Source: Geomicrobium sp. JCM 19038
GTDB lineage: Bacteria > Bacillota > Bacilli > Bacillales > Marinococcaceae
NCBI RefSeq assembly: GCF_000698125.1
Contig: NZ_BAXA01000014.1
Coordinates: 1-64,000, forward strand
Reading direction: 5' to 3'
DNA length: 64,000 bases
Each line of letters opens with the position of its first letter. Within the stretch, counting starts at the first letter, position 1. The notes under the pieces were generated by a model. That model did not search any database. It saw only the letters and a program-made list of their open reading frames with translations, and had not been told where the DNA came from. Below, piece after piece: positions 1 through 10,147 of this stretch. Made by a program: the position numbers and the translations under genes.

Positions 1-17
1 TGGGAAAGATAAGATAC

Positions 18-39
18 GCCCTCTCGTTTTCGAGAGGGC
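18..39. other. GC-rich hairpin upstream of tRNA genes
   Basis: A 9-bp perfect stem (GCCCTCTCG / CGAGAGGGC) closes a TTTT loop. It lies in the spacer before two tRNA genes and probably belongs to the processing or termination region of an rRNA operon whose rRNA genes are outside the window. No rRNA sequence is recognised in positions 1-97. Confidence 0.5.
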
Positions 40-97
40 AGGAAAACGCTTGATTTTCATTCAGTTTTCAGCGGACAACCGTTGTAATTTGCAAGAT

Positions 98-174
<77 letters not shown>

Positions 175-193
175 TCTTCAAATCATAGCACTT

Positions 194-269
194 GGGGCCT
201 TAGCTCAGCTGGGAGAGCGCCTGCTTTGCACGCAGGAGGTCAGCGGTTCGATCCCGCTAGGCTCCACCA
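194..269 (+). tRNA. tRNA-Ala (anticodon TGC)
   Basis: A 76-nt tRNA with encoded CCA end. The acceptor stem GGGGCCT/AGGCTCC contains the G3-U70 wobble pair, the alanine identity element. The anticodon TGC is at 227-229. It is the last gene of the tRNA pair and is followed by an intrinsic terminator. Confidence 0.97.
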
Positions 270-283
270 TACATAAACGATTC

Positions 284-310
284 AAGACAAGCCTATGCTT
301 GTCTTTTTTT
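284..310 (+). terminator. Intrinsic terminator after tRNA-Ala
   Basis: Perfect 9-bp stem AAGACAAGC/GCTTGTCTT with a CTAT loop followed by a T-run. It ends the tRNA transcript and separates it from the ctsR promoter. Confidence 0.9.
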
Positions 311-340
311 GTTTGTAAAAGTAATACAAGCCTTCTTAAC

Positions 341-369
341 TTGCATGTTAGAGATAAATGTATTATATT
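341..369 (+). promoter_or_regulatory. Sigma-A promoter of the ctsR operon
   Basis: -35 TTGCAT (341-346), 17-bp spacer, -10 TATATT (364-369). The expected start point near 376 falls inside the CtsR operator, so repressor binding would block initiation. Confidence 0.75.
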
Positions 370-371
370 AT

Positions 372-394
372 AGTCAAAGATAGTCAAGGTCAAG
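372..394 (+). promoter_or_regulatory. CtsR operator (heptad repeat)
   Basis: AGTCAAAGATAGTCAAG (372-388) matches the CtsR box: two AGTCAAA-type heptads separated by 3 nt. A further GGTCAAG (388-394) follows at once, giving three half-sites in tandem. It overlaps the start region of the ctsR promoter and the upstream edge of the ribosome-binding site, indicating autoregulation of ctsR-mcsA-mcsB-clpC. Confidence 0.9.
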
Positions 395-405
395 GGGTGT
401 GGATG

Positions 406-876
406 ATGAGCAATAACATTTCAGATGTTATTGAACAATATCTTAAATCAATTCTTACAGAAGAGGAACGTAACCGAATAGAAATAAAGAGAAGTGAGCT
501 TGCGAAACACTTTGAATGTGTCCCTTCACAAATAAATTATGTCATTCGTACGAGATTTACGATTGAAAAAGGTTATATTGTGGAAAGTAAAAGAGGTGGG
601 GGCGGATACATTCGCATTCAAAAAGTGTCCCATTCAGATGATCTTGAATTAATCGATCATCTTCTTAAATTGATTGGCAAGCAAGTAGACCAAGTTGGAG
701 CTATGAGTGTTATTAGCCGTCTACTAGATGAGAAAGTTATTACGAAACGTGAGTTTCTACTAATGAAAGCAACGATTGATCGTCAAGTACTTGCATTAAA
801 CCAGGCGGCACATCGAGATGTATTGCGTGCAAACATTTTAAAAGCGATGTTAAGTAGTTTGAAGTATAAGGTGTAG
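406..876 (+). CDS. ctsR: CtsR, repressor of class III stress genes
   Basis: CtsR represses the clp protease genes by binding heptad repeats and is inactivated by heat and by McsB. The 156-aa product has the winged-helix DNA-binding part (residues about 1-70) with the glycine-rich wing RGGGGYIRI that contacts the operator, and a C-terminal dimerisation part. Start: ATG406 aligns with the family start MxxNISDxIEQYLK and lies 8 nt after the AAGGGG ribosome-binding site. An adjacent ATG at 403 is possible, while the in-frame ATG at 358 lies upstream of the operator and -10 box and cannot be used. First gene of the operon, 17 nt before mcsA. Confidence 0.97.
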   Translation: MSNNISDVIEQYLKSILTEEERNRIEIKRSELAKHFECVPSQINYVIRTRFTIEKGYIVESKRGGGGYIRIQKVSHSDDLELIDHLLKLIGKQVDQVGAMSVISRLLDEKVITKREFLLMKATIDRQVLALNQAAHRDVLRANILKAMLSSLKYKV

Positions 877-893
877 GTAGAGGGGGTGTGCAA

Positions 894-1436
894 ATGCTTT
901 GTCAACATTGCAATGAGCGAAAAGCAACGCTTCGTTTTACGAAGATCGTAAATGGCAAAAAAACAGAGAAGCATCTCTGCGAACATTGTGCTAAAGAGCA
1001 AGGTGAAGCATTACCTGGGAACAACAATTATTCCATTCATGATTTATTGTCTGGAATGTTGAATTTAGATTCTTCTAATCCTCCGTTAGGCCAAATCCAT
1101 TTTAAAAAGCCAAAGGCAGAATTAAGTTGTCCGAAATGTAAGTTGAGCTATTCAGCATTTGTAAAAAATAGTCGATTTGGATGTTCACATTGTTATCAAG
1201 CTTTTGAAGAAAAGCTCGATCCCATACTAAAACGTGTCCATGGTGGCAATCATGTTCATAGAGGTAAAATTCCAAAGCGTATAGGGGGAAAGCTTGAGCA
1301 CAAACGTAAGGTTACAAAGTTAAAGGAAAAGATGCAGTTCTATATCCAAAACGAAGAGTTTGAGGAAGCTGCGATCATCCGAGATGAAATTCGTGCTCTA
1401 CAGCGTGAACAAAACGATGAAGGGGGCAATGAATGA
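894..1436 (+). CDS. mcsA: McsA, zinc-binding activator of McsB
   Basis: McsA stimulates the arginine kinase McsB and helps it regulate CtsR and ClpC. The 180-aa protein starts with a treble-clef type MLCQHC followed by LCEHC. A second CPKC and CSHC pair lies near residues 75-105, so four CxxC motifs can hold zinc. A UVR-type helix pair (KLKEKMQFYIQNEEFEEAA) lies near the C-terminus. ATG894 is chosen because AGAGGGGG is 7 nt upstream; a GTG at 888 is inside that region. The stop overlaps the mcsB start, which suggests translational coupling. Confidence 0.95.
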   Translation: MLCQHCNERKATLRFTKIVNGKKTEKHLCEHCAKEQGEALPGNNNYSIHDLLSGMLNLDSSNPPLGQIHFKKPKAELSCPKCKLSYSAFVKNSRFGCSHCYQAFEEKLDPILKRVHGGNHVHRGKIPKRIGGKLEHKRKVTKLKEKMQFYIQNEEFEEAAIIRDEIRALQREQNDEGGNE

Positions 1437-2518
1437 TGTCGCTTGAACAATTTATTTCTGAAGCGATTAGCCCTTGGATGAATCAGCCGGGTCCAAATGA
1501 TGAAATCGTTTTAAGTAGTCGTGTACGTTTAGCAAGGAACCTTTCTAATTACTCGTTTCCATTTAAAGCATCTAATGAAGATGCAAAGTCGGTGTACAGC
1601 TATTTACACGAGAACCTATCTGAAACGACGCTTGATGGAATCGGAAACTTATCTTGGTTTGCAGTAAAGAACATGTCAGACATTGAGCGACAAGTTCTCG
1701 TTGAAAAACATTTAACGAGTCCTCAGCTTGCGGAAGGTTCCGAAGAAGCGGCGGTCGTACTCAGTGATGACGAATCCATAAGTATTATGGTGAACGAAGA
1801 AGATCATTTACGCATTCAATGTTTATATCCAGGGTTGCAACTTAGTGAAGCATTTGAAGCTGCAAATGCTTTGGATGATTGGGTTGAGGCAAACGTTGAT
1901 TATGCATATGATGAAAAGCGCGGTTATTTAACGAGTTGCCCTACAAACGTAGGAACAGGGCTTCGCGCATCAGTGATGATGCACCTTCCGGGACTCGTAA
2001 CTACAAAACAATTATCAAGAATTATTCCTGCAGTTAATCAAATTGGTCTTGTCGTTAGAGGAATATACGGTGAAGGTAGCGAAACTAAAGGGAATCTGTT
2101 TCAAATTTCCAATCAGATGACACTTGGAAAAACGGAAGCAGATATCATTGATGATTTGCGGAGTGTCGTTTTGCAGTTGATTGAGCGAGAACGAATTGCA
2201 CGAGAAAAGCTGCTTGAGTCCAAGAGATTACAAATGATTGATCAAGTTTATCGATCTTTCGGTATCCTTGCGAACAGTCGTATCATAGAATCAGTAGAAG
2301 CGGCATCGCATTTATCGAATGTAAGACTTGGCATTGATCTTGACTTAATTGAAGGCATCGACGCGAAGATTCTCAATGAACTCATGATTCTTATTCAACC
2401 AGCGTTTCTTCAACAGTACGCGAAGAAAGCACTAACGACAGAACAACGTGATGAACGACGTGCGTCGTTGATTCGCGAAAGATTAAAGCTAGAAAACATA
2501 TTAGACGGAGGTGAGTGA
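1436..2518 (+). CDS. mcsB: McsB, protein-arginine kinase
   Basis: McsB phosphorylates arginines in CtsR and in misfolded proteins, marking them for ClpCP. The 360-aa protein has the guanido-kinase fold: nucleotide-binding [11 protein letters not shown] near residue 26, the NEEDH signature near 121, and [12 protein letters not shown] near 165 with the conserved cysteine. ATG1436 overlaps the mcsA stop by one base and is preceded by an AGGGGG site; an ATG at 1433 is also possible. Length matches the family. clpC begins 2 nt downstream. Confidence 0.96.
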   Translation: MSLEQFISEAISPWMNQPGPNDEIVLSSRVRLARNLSNYSFPFKASNEDAKSVYSYLHENLSETTLDGIGNLSWFAVKNMSDIERQVLVEKHLTSPQLAEGSEEAAVVLSDDESISIMVNEEDHLRIQCLYPGLQLSEAFEAANALDDWVEANVDYAYDEKRGYLTSCPTNVGTGLRASVMMHLPGLVTTKQLSRIIPAVNQIGLVVRGIYGEGSETKGNLFQISNQMTLGKTEADIIDDLRSVVLQLIERERIAREKLLESKRLQMIDQVYRSFGILANSRIIESVEAASHLSNVRLGIDLDLIEGIDAKILNELMILIQPAFLQQYAKKALTTEQRDERRASLIRERLKLENILDGGE

Positions 2519-2520
2519 CC

Positions 2521-4978
2521 ATGATGTTTGGCCGATTTACAGAGCGCGCTCAAAAAGTGCTCGCACTTGCACAGGAAGAGGCCGTGCGACTTGGTCATAC
2601 GAATATAGGAACGGAGCACATCCTTCTTGGACTTCTTCGTGAAGGAGACGGGATTGCTGCTAAAGCCTTGCAAGCACTCAATTTAGGTGCAGAGAAAGTA
2701 CAAGTGGAGGTGGAGAACCTAATCGGTTCGGAAAGCTCACAATCCACGGTACAAGAAACGCCTCACTACACACCACGTGCTAAAAAAGTCATTGAACTAT
2801 CTATGGATGAAGCCAGAAAACTTGGCCACTCTTACGTAGGTACAGAGCATATTTTACTTGGTCTCATTCGTGAAGGTGAAGGAGTAGCCGCTCGCGTGCT
2901 AAATAATCTTGGGGTGAGTCTGAATAAAGCACGCCAGCAAGTGTTACAACTTCTAGGTAGTAACGAGTCTTCAAGCAGCGGTACACAACAAGGCGGAGGT
3001 GTAGCTGGTGGAAACGTCAACACACCAACACTGGATAGTCTCGCAAGAGATTTAACAAACGTTGCTAAAGAGGAAAACTTGGATCCTGTCATTGGACGCG
3101 GAACAGAGATCCAACGTGTAATCCAAGTGTTATCAAGAAGAACGAAAAACAACCCAGTGTTAATTGGCGAGCCTGGGGTTGGCAAGACAGCAGTAGCAGA
3201 AGGCTTGCGCAAGCCATCGTAGCAAATGAAGTTCCTGAGACGCTTCGTGGCAAGCGTGTGATGACGCTTGATATGGGTACTGTTGTAGCCGGAACGAAAT
3301 ACCGGGGTGAATTTGAAGATCGTTTGAAGAAGGTTATGGAAGAGATCCGTCAAGCTGGAAACGTCATTCTCTTCATTGATGAGTTGCATACATTAATTGG
3401 TGCAGGTGGCGCAGAAGGTGCGATTGATGCCTCGAATATCTTGAAGCCATCCCTTGCCCGAGGTGAACTGCAATGCATTGGTGCGACGACATTAGATGAG
3501 TATCGTCGTTACATTGAGAAAGATGCAGCACTTGAACGCCGCTTCCAACCGATTCATGTAAATGAGCCGACACTTGATGAGTCTGAGCAGATTCTCTTTG
3601 GATTACGAGATCGCTATGAGGCACATCACCGTGTGACAATTACTGATGAAGCCATTTCAGAAGCGGTTAAAATGAGTGATCGTTACATCTCTGATCGCTT
3701 CTTACCAGATAAGGCGATTGATTTAATCGATGAAGCAGCTTCAAAGGTTCGACTACGTTCTTATACAGCACCACCAAACTTAAAAGATATGGAACAAAAG
3801 CTCGACGAAACACGTAAGGAAAAAGATGCAGCTGTTCAAAGTCAAGAATTCGAAAAAGCCGCTTCATTACGTGATAGTGAACAACGTTTGCGTGAAGAGC
3901 TTGATCAATTAAAAGATGAATGGAAAGAGCAACAAGGGCAAGAGAATACCGAGGTGACAATGAATGACATCGCTGAGGTGGTTGCGAGCTGGACGGGAAT
4001 TCCTGTTGCTAAGCTGGCTGAAGAAGAGACTGAACGATTACTTCGAATGGAAGATATTCTTCACAATCGTGTCGTTGGTCAAGATGAAGCCGTTGTAGCT
4101 ATTTCGAAAGCAGTTCGCCGTGCACGCGCAGGGCTTAAAGATCCAAAGCGACCAATTGGTTCATTTATTTTCCTAGGGCCTACAGGTGTTGGTAAAACTG
4201 AACTTGCACGAGCAGTAGCTGAGACGTTATTTGGAGACGAAGATGCAGTTCTTCGTGTAGATATGTCTGAGTATATGGAGAAGTACTCGACAAGTCGTCT
4301 CGTTGGTTCTCCTCCAGGTTACGTAGGGTATGATGAAGGCGGGCAATTAACAGAGAAGGTTCGTCAAAAGCCTTACTCAGTCATTTTGCTTGATGAGATT
4401 GAGAAAGCACACCCGGATGTGTTTAACATTTTGCTACAAGTACTTGAAGACGGTCACTTAACGGATTCTAAAGGGCGTAAAGTCGACTTTAGAAATACCG
4501 CGATCATTATGACCTCAAACGTTGGTGCTAGTGCATTAAAAGAAAACAAATATGTTGGGTTTACGACACAATCGGAAGATGCGAAATACGGGGATATGAA
4601 AGGCAAGGTTATGGGAGAGCTGAAGAAAACGTTCCGCCCAGAGTTCTTGAACCGTATTGATGAGACAATTGTTTTCCATAGTCTTGAGAAGAAACACATT
4701 AAAGAAATTGTTGGTCTCATGCAGACGAATTACAAAAGCGTCTTGCCGAACAAGAAATTAACTTCTCATTAACTGAAGTAGCGAAAGAAAAGATTGCAGA
4801 TGAAGGATTTGATCCAGAATACGGGGCTAGACCACTTCGTCGTGCATTGCAAAAACAAGTGGAAGACCGACTCTCCGAAGAACTTCTGAGAGGACGCATT
4901 AAAAAAGGTGAAACAGCGGTCATCGACTATAAAGATGGTGAGTTTGTCGTCGAGCTTAAAGAAACGGCAACCACGTAA
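2521..4978 (+). CDS. clpC: ClpC, AAA+ unfoldase (two frameshifts)
   Basis: ClpC unfolds substrates for ClpP and works with McsB and MecA. It has two Clp-N repeats (each with GTEHILLGL), a first AAA+ module with Walker [15 protein letters not shown] and Walker B FIDELH, a UVR-like middle region, and a second AAA+ module with [10 protein letters not shown] and [11 protein letters not shown]. Two breaks occur. At about 3208 one G is missing (after TTG at 3205-3207, restoring [12 protein letters not shown]). At about 4728-4731 one base is missing (restoring [10 protein letters not shown]). With both repaired the product is about 819 aa, normal for the family. Both look like sequence errors because the protein is otherwise intact. 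Confidence 0.93.
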
Positions 4979-4986
4979 TTGCGAGA

Positions 4987-5014
4987 AGAGCCGGGACACT
5001 TCCCGGCTCTTTCT
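4987..5014 (+). terminator. Intrinsic terminator after clpC
   Basis: Perfect 10-bp stem AGAGCCGGGA/TCCCGGCTCT, CACT loop and a short T-rich tail. It ends the ctsR-mcsA-mcsB-clpC transcript 8 nt after the clpC stop. Confidence 0.88.
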
Positions 5015-5063
5015 GTACATGTAACGTTATTTAATAAAACACGACAAATAAAGGGAGGGAATT

Positions 5064-6455
5064 ATGGCAAAAACAAAAACAAAGTTCGTCTGCCAAGAGT
5101 GTGGCTACGAGTCCATGAAATGGATGGGCAGATGCCCGGGCTGTCAGAACTGGAATACGTTAGTTGAAGAATTAGAGACTCCTAAAAAATCAAGATCAAC
5201 CGCTAAGATGGCGGGATTATCTGGCACAAAGTCGAAGCCAGAAGTCATTACAAAAGTAACGCGAGAAGATGAACCGAGAATGTCAACGAACTTGTCAGAA
5301 TTAGACCGTGTACTCGGAGGTGGCATTGTTCCAGGTTCACTTGTACTCGTCGGTGGTGACCCAGGAATTGGGAAGTCAACACTGCTATTGCAACTTTCGG
5401 CAATCCTTGCTGAGAACAAGCGAAAGATTCTTTACATATCGGGTGAAGAGTCCGTTAAACAAACCAAGATGCGCGCTGAGCGTCTTCATGCCCAATCAGA
5501 TCAGTTGTACGTCTATACTGAAACCGATACTCAGGCGATCGAGTTAGCTGTAGATCAAGTGAGTCCTGAAGTCGTTGTGATTGACTCAATACAAACGATG
5601 CAAACACCTGACATTACGTCAGCTCCTGGAAGTGTAGCTCAAGTACGAGAATCAACGGGGATGTTTATGAAGATGGCAAAATCAAAAGGGATTGCTGTTT
5701 TTGTCGTTGGTCATGTGACGAAGCAAGGAGCGATTGCAGGCCCTAAAATGCTTGAACATATGGTTGATGCAGTTCTTTATTTTGAAGGCGAGCGTCATCA
5801 TACGTATCGGATTTTAAGAGCGGTAAAGAACCGCTTCGGATCGACGAATGAAATTGGGATTTTTGAAATGAAAGAGCAAGGACTCCGCCAAGTGTTAAAT
5901 CCATCTGAGATATTCTTAGAGGAGAGGACCAACGGTGTAGCAGGAGCAATTGTTGTTGCTTCCTTAGAAGGGACAAGACCAGTACTTGTAGAACTACAAG
6001 CATTAGTTGCCCCTTCAAGCTATGCTAACCCGAAAAGAACGGCAACAGGCGTCGACCATAACCGGGTATCGCTCTTGATGGCTGTGCTAGAAAAACGAGT
6101 GGGGATGTTATTACAAAATCAAGATGCGTATATCAACGTTGCGGGTGGCGTGAAGCTTGATGAGCCTGCCGTTGACCTGGGGATTGCGATTAGTATTGCT
6201 TCGAGCTTTCGAAATGAAATTACAAAGCCTACAGATGTCGCCATCGGTGAGGTAGGTTTGACCGGAGAGATTAGAAGGGTATCAAGAATTCAAGAGCGTG
6301 TGAAAGAGTGTGCAAAGCTTGGATTCAAACGTTGTATTGTACCAGCTAAAAACCTCGGTGATTGGACCGTTCCGAAAGGGGTTGAAGTGATCGGAGTACA
6401 TTCTTTAGATGAAGCACTTGCCGTTATGTTAGGCGAGCGAGCAAAAAGAAGATAG
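5064..6455 (+). CDS. radA: RadA, DNA repair and recombination ATPase
   Basis: RadA (Sms) is a hexameric RecA-like helicase that extends branch migration in recombination. The 463-aa product has an N-terminal C4 zinc finger (CQECGYES...CPGC), a Walker [12 protein letters not shown] near residue 100, the RadA signature [11 protein letters not shown] near 255, and a C-terminal Lon-type domain ([14 protein letters not shown]). ATG5064 follows an AAGGGAGGG site. The reading frame is intact, unlike both neighbours. Confidence 0.97.
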   Translation: MAKTKTKFVCQECGYESMKWMGRCPGCQNWNTLVEELETPKKSRSTAKMAGLSGTKSKPEVITKVTREDEPRMSTNLSELDRVLGGGIVPGSLVLVGGDPGIGKSTLLLQLSAILAENKRKILYISGEESVKQTKMRAERLHAQSDQLYVYTETDTQAIELAVDQVSPEVVVIDSIQTMQTPDITSAPGSVAQVRESTGMFMKMAKSKGIAVFVVGHVTKQGAIAGPKMLEHMVDAVLYFEGERHHTYRILRAVKNRFGSTNEIGIFEMKEQGLRQVLNPSEIFLEERTNGVAGAIVVASLEGTRPVLVELQALVAPSSYANPKRTATGVDHNRVSLLMAVLEKRVGMLLQNQDAYINVAGGVKLDEPAVDLGIAISIASSFRNEITKPTDVAIGEVGLTGEIRRVSRIQERVKECAKLGFKRCIVPAKNLGDWTVPKGVEVIGVHSLDEALAVMLGERAKRR

Positions 6456-6474
6456 CAAGTAAAGGAGAATCGTA

Positions 6475-7543
6475 ATGTCAGAGATTAGTCGCAATCATTT
6501 TATTGAAAATGTATTCCCTTTTTTAGCCCCAGGAACAGCATTAAGAGATGGAATTGATAATGTTTTGCGTGCAGGGACTGGAGGCTCATTGTCGTTGGAT
6601 ATACCGACAGTGTAAAAAAGGTTGTTGATGGAGGCTTTCATATCCAAGCACCTTATACTGCAGCCCAATTGTACGAACTTGCAAAAATGGATGGTGCTAT
6701 TATCTTAAGTAAAGATATCCAGAAAATCCTCTATGCAAACGTACAGTTAATCCCTGACAATAAAGTGTTCTCTGATGAAACCGGCATGCGTCACCGCACA
6801 GCAGAACGAGTGGCAAGGCAAACTGGGGAGTTAGTCATCGCCGTATCTGAACGAAGAAATGTCATTACGCTATATCAAGGTGAATTTAAATATACGTTAA
6901 AAGAAATGGGTGTTATCTTAACGAAAGCAAACCAAGCGATCCAGACACTCGAAAAATATAAAGCAGTTCTAGACCAAAGTATGACAAACCTTGGTGCATT
7001 AGAGTTTGAAGGACTTGTATCTTTCCAAGATGTAGCACCTGTTATTCACCGTATCGAAATGGTTTTACGTGTGAAACGTGAACTCATTACTTACGTACAT
7101 GAACTAGGGAATGAAGGTCGTCTCATTACAATGCAATTAAATGAGTTGCTCACAAACGTTGAAAAAGAAGCTCTTCTACTCTTTAAAGACTATGTAAATG
7201 AGGATGAGATCACAGCTGAAGAGGCATTCCATGCGTTGCAACAGAGTAGTGCTAAACATTCCTTTACAGATGAATACATTCGTAAGTTACTCGGATTGAA
7301 GCTACGGAGGGAACAAGACCCAGTTTTACATTCAAGGGGATTCCGTCTTTTACATCGTATACCGAGATTGCCATCGGCTGTAATTGACAACATTGTCCAA
7401 TATTTCGAGACGATTAGCGCGATGACTGAGGCGACTTTGGAAGACTTGGAAAATGTAGAAGGAATTGGCGAAACCCGTGCAAGACTAGTCGTTGAAGGTT
7501 AGAGAGGGTTCAAGAACAGTTGTTTATTGATCGTCATATTTAA
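6475..7543 (+). CDS. disA: DisA, diadenylate cyclase and DNA-integrity scanner (two frameshifts)
   Basis: DisA makes c-di-AMP and binds branched DNA. The N-terminal cyclase contains the DGA motif (MDGAIILS) and the MRHRTAERVARQTG motif; a C-terminal helix-hairpin-helix domain has VEGIGETRAR. The ORF is broken at about 6583-6585, where one base is missing (restores GTG-G/A-LIVVGYTDSVKK), and at about 7498, where one T is missing (restores VVEGLERVQEQLFIDRHI and the true stop at 7541). Repaired length is about 356 aa, normal. Start ATG6475 follows AAAGGAG, 19 nt after radA. Confidence 0.93.
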
Positions 7544-7594
7544 TGTGATTGATACGCCGTTGTAAGGGTTACAATGTATAGTAATCTTCACCTT

Positions 7595-7620
7595 TAAGAA
7601 ATGATTCTATGAATTTCTTA
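7595..7620. other. Hairpin in the disA-yacL gap
   Basis: Perfect 8-bp inverted repeat TAAGAAAT/ATTTCTTA with a 10-nt loop. There is no T-run, so it is not a classic terminator. A smaller TTGTAA-GGG-TTACAA hairpin lies at 7560-7574. Confidence 0.4.
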
Positions 7621-7677
7621 GATCGAAGATTAGAAGAGTTAAACGTTGTCCATAATGAGTGGTAGGAGGTGGAAGTT

Positions 7678-8780
7678 ATGTTAAAACGAATCGTCCAAGA
7701 GTTCTTTGTTATTCTTGGCGGTGCGCTCGGCTTTATTTTTTATCCCGAACTTATTTCAATTTTATCCCTAGAGCTACCCGGCTGGATAGCGAGTGATTAT
7801 GTGGCGGGTTAGTTGGGGCCGGGATATTCTTCTTGTTAAGCTTATGGTTAGCAGGACCAATTGCTAGAGCGATGAGTATTGTGGAAGAAGCGATTGTGAA
7901 AGCTCCAATTACCGATGTATTGTTCGGTACGATTGGTTTAGTGTTAGGTTTGACGGTGGCTTACCTCATTGGTATTCCGATTGGTGAATTTTCAGTTCCG
8001 ATCTTAAGTCAGGTTCTCCCAATCTTTATTACTATTTTGTTTGGGTATTTTGGTTACAGAATCGGCTCACAAAAACGGGATGAGCTCGTCTCTTTAGTAT
8101 CAAGCTTTGGGAAGATGAGTAATAAAGAGAAGAAACGAGATGAACAGTCTTCAACGGATACAGCAGTACCGATTAAGATTTTTGATACGAGTGTTATTAT
8201 CGATGGTCGAATCGCGGATGTTTGTCGGACGAGGTTTCTTGAAGGAACCGTTGTGATTCCAAAATTCGTTCTTGATGAATTACAGCATATTGCAGATTCC
8301 TCGGATGCATTAAAGCGTAATCGTGGTCGACGAGGGTTAGATATTCTAAATCAAATTCAAAAGGAACTCCCAGTTCAAGTGAAAATTGAAGACATTGACT
8401 TTGATGATGTTCAAGGTGTCGATAGTAAGCTTGTGAAGTTGGCACAAAAGACAAATGGGATTGTCGTAACGAATGATTTTAATTTGAATAAAGTGTGTGA
8501 TTTACAAGGTGTTTCTGTTCTGAATATTAACGATCTGGCTAATGCTGTGAAACCGGTAGTATTACCAGGGGAAGAAATGCACGTTCAGGTCATTAAAGAT
8601 GGCAAGGAAGAAAAACAAGGCATCGGCTATCTCGATGACGGTACGATGATCGTGATTGAAGAAGGTCGTTCATATATTGGCGAGCATCTTGAAGTCATCG
8701 TGACGAGTGTTTTACAAACGAGTGCAGGTCGCATGATCTTTGCAAAACCAAAGATCGTTGAGAAAGAAAAAGCATTATAA
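7678..8780 (+). CDS. yacL: YacL, PIN/TRAM-domain membrane protein (one frameshift)
   Basis: Conserved in bacilli; function not firmly known. It has four hydrophobic N-terminal segments (about residues 1-140), a PIN-type nuclease fold with acidic residues (KIFDTSVIIDGR and VVTNDFNLNKV), and a C-terminal TRAM-like part. One G is missing in the run at 7806-7808: adding it gives GLVGAGIFFLLSLW and joins the first 43 codons to the rest. Total about 367 aa, matching the family. ATG7678 has a TAGGAGGTGG site 7 nt upstream. A nuclease role is inferred from the fold only. Confidence 0.88.
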
Positions 8781-8787
8781 GTTTATT

Positions 8788-8845
8788 AACTAGAGAACCG
8801 TACATGATGGCATTTGAGACAGTTGCCTTATGCGGTTCTCTAGTT
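8788..8845 (+). other. Long-stem hairpin after yacL
   Basis: 13-bp perfect stem AACTAGAGAACCG/CGGTTCTCTAGTT enclosing a 32-nt loop that itself holds a GGCA/TGCC pair. It begins 7 nt after the yacL stop and precedes a normal terminator. It may stabilise the transcript end or be a small repeat element. Confidence 0.5.
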
Positions 8846-8859
8846 GTATGATTAAGAAT

Positions 8860-8882
8860 GGTCGTCTTTGTACGACCTTTTT
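8860..8882 (+). terminator. Intrinsic terminator between yacL and ispD
   Basis: Stem GGTCGT/ACGACC with loop CTTTGT followed by five T. It stands 27 nt before ispD, so ispD may depend on read-through or on attenuation. Confidence 0.7.
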
Positions 8883-8909
8883 ACTTTGAATAAAGGGGGC
8901 AGAGCGATT

Positions 8910-9614
8910 ATGACGTATACCGTGATCATTCCCGCAGCAGGTCAGGGAAAACGTATGAAAGCGGGAAAGAATAAGCAATTTCTACAACTAAATGATCGCC
9001 CTGTAATTATTCATACATTACAAGTGTTTGAAAGAGACCCAATGTGTAAGCAAGTGATTGTTGTTGCTAATCATCAAGAGATTAAACAAATGGAAGCTTT
9101 ATTCCAACAATATGCGTTAAAGAAAGTCGATAAAGTCATTGAAGGCGGAGCGGAACGACAAGAAAGTGTGTTTGAAGGGATTAAAGCGGTAGACGATCGT
9201 GAAGGAATGGTTATCATTCATGACGGAGCGAGACCTTTTATCGAAGTTGAACAAATACATGAGCTGCTAACTTACGTAACCGCCGAGCAAGGAGCCGTAT
9301 TAGGTACTCCAGTGACGGACACGATTAAGCGTATTGATGAGCATATGAACATTGTAGAAACTGTACCGAGAAAACCGCTTGTTGCTGTGCAAACTCCACA
9401 AGCATTTACATATCCAATGATTCATGAAGCCTACCAAAATGCTTTTACGAATCAATTTGTCGGAACAGACGACACAAGCCTTGTTGAGTACATGGGGAAA
9501 GAAGTGACCGTCGTTTTTGGTAATGAAGACAACATTAAATTAACAACGCCTTTTGATTTAGCAGTAGCGAATGTTATTTTACGTCAGCGACAAGGAAGGG
9601 GAGATTCAGAATGA
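8910..9614 (+). CDS. ispD: IspD, 2-C-methyl-D-erythritol 4-phosphate cytidylyltransferase
   Basis: Third step of the MEP isoprenoid pathway: MEP plus CTP gives CDP-ME. The 234-aa protein has the nucleotide-binding loop [17 protein letters not shown] at the N-terminus, VIHDGARPF near residue 103, and GTDDTSLVE near 186. ATG8910 is preceded by AAAGGGGG. The end overlaps ispF by 4 nt (ATGA), so the two consecutive pathway enzymes are probably translationally coupled. Confidence 0.96.
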   Translation: MTYTVIIPAAGQGKRMKAGKNKQFLQLNDRPVIIHTLQVFERDPMCKQVIVVANHQEIKQMEALFQQYALKKVDKVIEGGAERQESVFEGIKAVDDREGMVIIHDGARPFIEVEQIHELLTYVTAEQGAVLGTPVTDTIKRIDEHMNIVETVPRKPLVAVQTPQAFTYPMIHEAYQNAFTNQFVGTDDTSLVEYMGKEVTVVFGNEDNIKLTTPFDLAVANVILRQRQGRGDSE

Positions 9615-10084
9615 GAATAGGACAAGGATTTGACGTTCATGCATTGGAAAGAGATACAGACCTCATCATAGGTGGGGTGAAGATTGACTATGAGTTTGGC
9701 CTAAAAGGACATTCAGATGCAGATGTATTGCTCCATGCAATTTCAGATGCACTACTTGGAGCGGTCGCAGAAGGAGATATTGGTAAGCATTTTCCTGATA
9801 CAGACCCGGCTTATAAAGGGGCTGACTCAGCTAAATTACTACAAGAAGTGTACAAGCTGGTTACCGACAAAGGTTTAAAGCTTGGGAACCTAGATTGTAC
9901 GATTATTGCTGAGAAGCCGAAGATGGCACCACATATTCAAGACATGCGCACACGAATTAGTGAGCTATTAGAGGTTACAATTGGTCAAGTGAATGTAAAA
10001 GCCACGACGTCTGAGAAGCTTGGATTTACAGGTAGAAAAGAAGGAATCGCTTCGCTTGCGACGGTATTACTTATTGAAGATTAA
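9611..10084 (+). CDS. ispF: IspF, 2-C-methyl-D-erythritol 2,4-cyclodiphosphate synthase
   Basis: Converts CDP-ME 2-phosphate to MEcPP in the MEP pathway; a zinc-dependent trimer. Of 157 aa, [10 protein letters not shown] near the N-terminus supplies the metal-binding Asp and His, and [19 protein letters not shown] near residue 34 is the family signature. Starts inside the end of ispD. Confidence 0.97.
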   Translation: MRIGQGFDVHALERDTDLIIGGVKIDYEFGLKGHSDADVLLHAISDALLGAVAEGDIGKHFPDTDPAYKGADSAKLLQEVYKLVTDKGLKLGNLDCTIIAEKPKMAPHIQDMRTRISELLEVTIGQVNVKATTSEKLGFTGRKEGIASLATVLLIED

Positions 10085-10147
10085 TGCATGAATATAGGCA
10101 TTTGCATGCTATACTAACGATAAGAACTAAATAGGACGGTGTTTTTA

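Noticed and set aside
1-97. rRNA fragment at the window start
   Set aside because: No recognisable 5S, 16S or 23S end sequence, only a hairpin and spacer.
2832-3389. Long antisense ORFs opposite clpC and other conserved genes
   Set aside because: They are mirror frames of conserved coding sequence, with no ribosome-binding sites or known domains.
2521-4978. clpC, cysS, secY and the other broken genes as pseudogenes
   Set aside because: One-base repairs restore full conserved proteins, several are essential, and no other signs of decay are seen.
10085-10147. gltX promoter at TATACT near 10110
   Set aside because: The only TTGCAT is too close to the -10 box; the GCATG/CATGC repeat there does not prove a promoter.
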